A stretch of 64,000 bases of DNA from Kluyvera intermedia (lineage in GTDB: Bacteria; Pseudomonadota; Gammaproteobacteria; Enterobacterales; Enterobacteriaceae). The notes below the pieces were generated by a model that worked only from the letters and a program-made list of their open reading frames with translations, did not search any database and had not been told where the DNA came from. Made by a program: the position numbers and the translations under genes. This document shows, piece by piece, positions 61,535 through 64,000 of the stretch. The stretch is taken from the NCBI RefSeq assembly GCF_021440345.1, contig NZ_JAKCNS010000019.1:62001-126000 (forward strand), read 5' to 3'. The first letter of the stretch is position 1. Each line of letters starts with the position of its first letter.

Positions 61535-64000
61535 GTGCGCCTGATTATCACTTTACTGATGGCCTGGTGCCTCAGCCAGGGGGCGTACGCAGCGACGCCC
61601 CTCAATGCTCGACAAATAGCCCAGGAACTGGAACAGGCGAAAGCGGCCAAGCCCGCTCAGCCTGAAACCGTCGAAGCATTACAAAACGCCCTTACTGCGC
61701 TCGAGGAGCAAAAAGGCTCCCTCGAGCGCACCGCGCAGTACCAGCAGGTTATCGACAATTTCCCCAAACTCTCCCAGACGCTGCGCAGCCAGCTTAACAA
61801 CCTGCGTGATGAACCACGTCAGGCACCGGAGGGAATGAGCTCTGATGCGCTAAATCAGGAGATTTTGCAGGTTAGCAGCCAGCTACTGGAAAAAAGCCGC
61901 CTGGCCCAACAGGAACAGGACCGCGCCCGCGAAATCGCTGATTCCGTCAACCAATTACCGCAACAGCAGACCGACGCCCGTCGTCAATTGAACGACGTTG
62001 AGCGCCGCCTCGGAACCAGCACCGGCAATTCACCGCTGGCGCAGGCGCAGGCTCTCAGCCTGCAGGCCGACTCCAGCAAGCTGAAGGCATTGGTCGATGA
62101 ACTGGAGCTGGCGCAGCTTTCCGCTAACAATCGTCAGGAGCTGGCGCGTATGCGCTCGGAGCTGGCGCAGAAACAGAGCGAACAGCTCGACGCTTATCTA
62201 CAGGCACTGCGTAACCAGCTCAATAGCCAACGCCAGCGCGAAGCGGAACGGGCGCTGGAGAGCACCGAACTGCTGGCCGAAAACAGCGAGAATCTGCCAG
62301 TCGGGATCGTTGACCAGTTTAAAATTAACCGCGAGCTTTCCCAGGCGTTGAATCAACAGGCCCAGCGCATGGATCTGGTCGCCTCCCAGCAGCGTCAGGC
62401 CGCGAACCAGACCCTACAGGTCCGCCAGGCGCTCAACACGCTGCGCGAGCAGTCACAGTGGCTGGGAGCATCGAATCTGCTCGGCGAAGCGCTGCGTGCC
62501 CAGGTGGCCCGCCTGCCTGAGATGCCAAAGCCGCAGCAGCTGGATACCGAAATGGCGCAACTGCGTGTGCACCGCCTGCGCTATGAAGATCTACTGAACA
62601 AGCAGCCGCAATTACGCCAGATCCACCAGGTTGACGGCCAGCCGCTCACCGGCGAGCAAAACCGCATTCTTGAGGCCCAGCTGCGCACCCAGCGTGAACT
62701 GTTAAACTCCCTACTTCAGGGCGGCGACACACTGATCCTTGAGCTTACTAAGCTGAAAGTCTCCAATAGTCAGTTGGAAGATGCGCTAAAAGAGGTGAAC
62801 GAAGCGACGCACCGCTATCTGTTCTGGACCTCCGATGTACGCCCTATCGACTTTAGCTGGCCGATTGAAATCGTGCAGGATCTGCGTCGGCTGATCTCGC
62901 TGGATACCTTTAGTCAGCTAGGTAAAGCCAGCGTCATGATGGTCACTAGCCGCCAGACGTTATTCCCGCTCTTTGCCGCGTTACTGTTGGTTGGCTTTAG
63001 CATTAGCTCGCGTAAACACTTCACGCGTTTTCTGGAGCGCTCCAGCGCCCGCGTAGGCAAAGTCACCCAGGACCACTTCTGGCTAACGATGCGCACGGTG
63101 TTCTGGTCGATTCTGGTGGCCTCACCGCTGCCGGTACTGTGGGCAACTTTGGGCTACGGTCTTCAGGAGGCTTGGCCTTACCCACTGGCGGTGGCTATCG
63201 GCGATGGCGTCACCGCCACCGTGCCGCTGCTGTGGGTGGTGATGATCTGCGCCGCCTTCGCCCGCACTAACGGTCTGTTTATCGTCCACTTCGGCTGGCC
63301 GCAAAACCGTGTCGCCCGTGCCATGCGCTATTACCTGATGAGCATCGGACTCATCGTGCCGCTTATCATGGCGCTGATCATGTTCGATAACCTCAACGAC
63401 CGGGAGTTCTCCGCATCGCTAGGCAGACTCTGCTTTATCCTGATCTGCGGTGCGCTGGCGGTGGTTACACTCAGCCTGAAGCGCGCGGGCATTCCACTGT
63501 ATCTCGACAAAGAGGGCAACGGTGATAATCGGGTCAACAGCATGCTGTGGAACCTGATGATTGGCGCGCCGCTGGTCGCTATTTTTGCCGCCGCCGTCGG
63601 CTATCTCGCCACATCGCAGGCTCTGCTGGCGCGTCTGGAAACCTCGGTTGCCATCTGGTTCCTGCTGCTGGTGATTTACCACGTCATCCGCCGCTGGATG
63701 CTTATCCAGCGCCGCAGACTGGCGTTTGAACGAGCCAAACACAAACGCGCTGAAATGCTGGCGCACCGTGCCAGAGGTGAAGAAGAAGCCCACGCCACCA
63801 GCCTCGAAGGAACCGCAGAGATGGAGGTGAGTGAGGTCAATCTCGACACTATCAGCGAACAGTCTCTGCGTCTCGTCCGCTCGATTCTGATGCTGATTGC
63901 GCTGGTATCGGTGATTATCCTGTGGTCGGAAATCCACTCGGCGTTTGGCTTCCTCGAGAACATCTCGCTGTGGGATGTCACCTCTACCGTGCAGGGCGTT
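61535..64000 (+). CDS. mscM: Miniconductance mechanosensitive channel MscM (YjeP), 3' end outside window
   Basis: Large MscS-family channel that opens on hypo-osmotic shock. The frame is open for 822 codons from a GTG at 61535 to the window edge; E. coli MscM has 1107 residues, so the C-terminal MscS pore domain lies outside. A signal peptide (residues 1-20, MRLIITLLMAWCLSQGAYA) leads to a long periplasmic coiled-coil domain (to about 465). Membrane segments then begin near 62940. AAGGG lies 7-11 bases before the GTG. It is co-transcribed with psd, as in E. coli. Confidence 0.95.
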   Translation, partial: MRLIITLLMAWCLSQGAYAATPLNARQIAQELEQAKAAKPAQPETVEALQNALTALEEQKGSLERTAQYQQVIDNFPKLSQTLRSQLNNLRDEPRQAPEGMSSDALNQEILQVSSQLLEKSRLAQQEQDRAREIADSVNQLPQQQTDARRQLNDVERRLGTSTGNSPLAQAQALSLQADSSKLKALVDELELAQLSANNRQELARMRSELAQKQSEQLDAYLQALRNQLNSQRQREAERALESTELLAENSENLPVGIVDQFKINRELSQALNQQAQRMDLVASQQRQAANQTLQVRQALNTLREQSQWLGASNLLGEALRAQVARLPEMPKPQQLDTEMAQLRVHRLRYEDLLNKQPQLRQIHQVDGQPLTGEQNRILEAQLRTQRELLNSLLQGGDTLILELTKLKVSNSQLEDALKEVNEATHRYLFWTSDVRPIDFSWPIEIVQDLRRLISLDTFSQLGKASVMMVTSRQTLFPLFAALLLVGFSISSRKHFTRFLERSSARVGKVTQDHFWLTMRTVFWSILVASPLPVLWATLGYGLQEAWPYPLAVAIGDGVTATVPLLWVVMICAAFARTNGLFIVHFGWPQNRVARAMRYYLMSIGLIVPLIMALIMFDNLNDREFSASLGRLCFILICGALAVVTLSLKRAGIPLYLDKEGNGDNRVNSMLWNLMIGAPLVAIFAAAVGYLATSQALLARLETSVAIWFLLLVIYHVIRRWMLIQRRRLAFERAKHKRAEMLAHRARGEEEAHATSLEGTAEMEVSEVNLDTISEQSLRLVRSILMLIALVSVIILWSEIHSAFGFLENISLWDVTSTVQGV

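Overview
This window is chromosomal DNA from a member of the Enterobacteriaceae. Nearly every backbone protein reads as a close homologue of an E. coli K-12 protein, and the gene order follows the E. coli block ytfR-ytfQ-ppa-ytfP-tamBA-msrA ... cycA-fklB-ytfB-rpsF operon ... aidB-rlmB-rnr-nsrR-purA-hflC/K/X-hfq-miaA-mutL-amiB-tsaE-nnr-queG-glyVXY-orn-rsgA-psd-mscM. Two ERIC repeats, a REP-like hairpin and a chemoreceptor with a sigma-28 type promoter point to a motile Enterobacter/Leclercia/Lelliottia/Citrobacter-like organism rather than E. coli. The genus is inference.

Region by region: 1-2.9 kb holds the galactofuranose ABC transporter genes ytfR (cut by the window edge) and ytfQ, with two GalR-like operators. 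3.0-9.6 kb holds ppa, ytfP and the TamA/TamB envelope machinery. 9.8-10.5 kb is msrA. 10.48-17.82 kb is an accessory catabolic island: a LacI-family regulator divergent from four consecutive Gfo/Idh/MocA oxidoreductases and a GPH-type sugar symporter. It sits between msrA and ytfL, which are neighbours in E. coli. 17.8-24.98 kb returns to backbone (ytfL, ytfK, ytfJ, cysQ, cpdB, ytfH, qorB). 25-30 kb mixes backbone (ytfF, ytfE) with accessory genes (an AraC regulator, a chemoreceptor, nudI). 30-36.4 kb holds cycA, fklB, ytfB, an EamA transporter, the rpsF-priB-rpsR-rplI operon and yjfY. 36.5-39.9 kb holds yjfP, bsmA, yjfN and aidB; the E. coli ula ascorbate cluster is absent from this locus. 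40-56.8 kb is a long minus-strand block: rlmB, a LacA-like acetyltransferase, rnr, nsrR, purA, yjeT, hflC, hflK, hflX, hfq, miaA, mutL, amiB, tsaE, nnr. 56.8-64 kb holds queG, three identical tRNA-Gly(GCC) genes, orn, rsgA, psd and the start of mscM.

How the genes fit together: most of the backbone serves RNA metabolism and translation (hfq, miaA, rnr, rlmB, orn, rsgA, queG, tsaE, tRNAs, ribosomal proteins), envelope assembly (tamAB, amiB, psd, mscM, ytfB), and nitrosative or oxidative repair (nsrR and its target ytfE, msrA). The best candidate for an undescribed system is the 10.48-17.82 kb island. It has no recognisable glycosidase, kinase, aldolase or epimerase, so any sugar chemistry it encodes must be carried out by four divergent NAD-dependent-type oxidoreductases, one of which has lost the usual nucleotide-binding glycine motif. 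Smaller signals worth following are the paired GalR-like operators at ytfQ, mutually exclusive RNA pairings in the ytfL leader, and an altered ligand pocket in the chemoreceptor.
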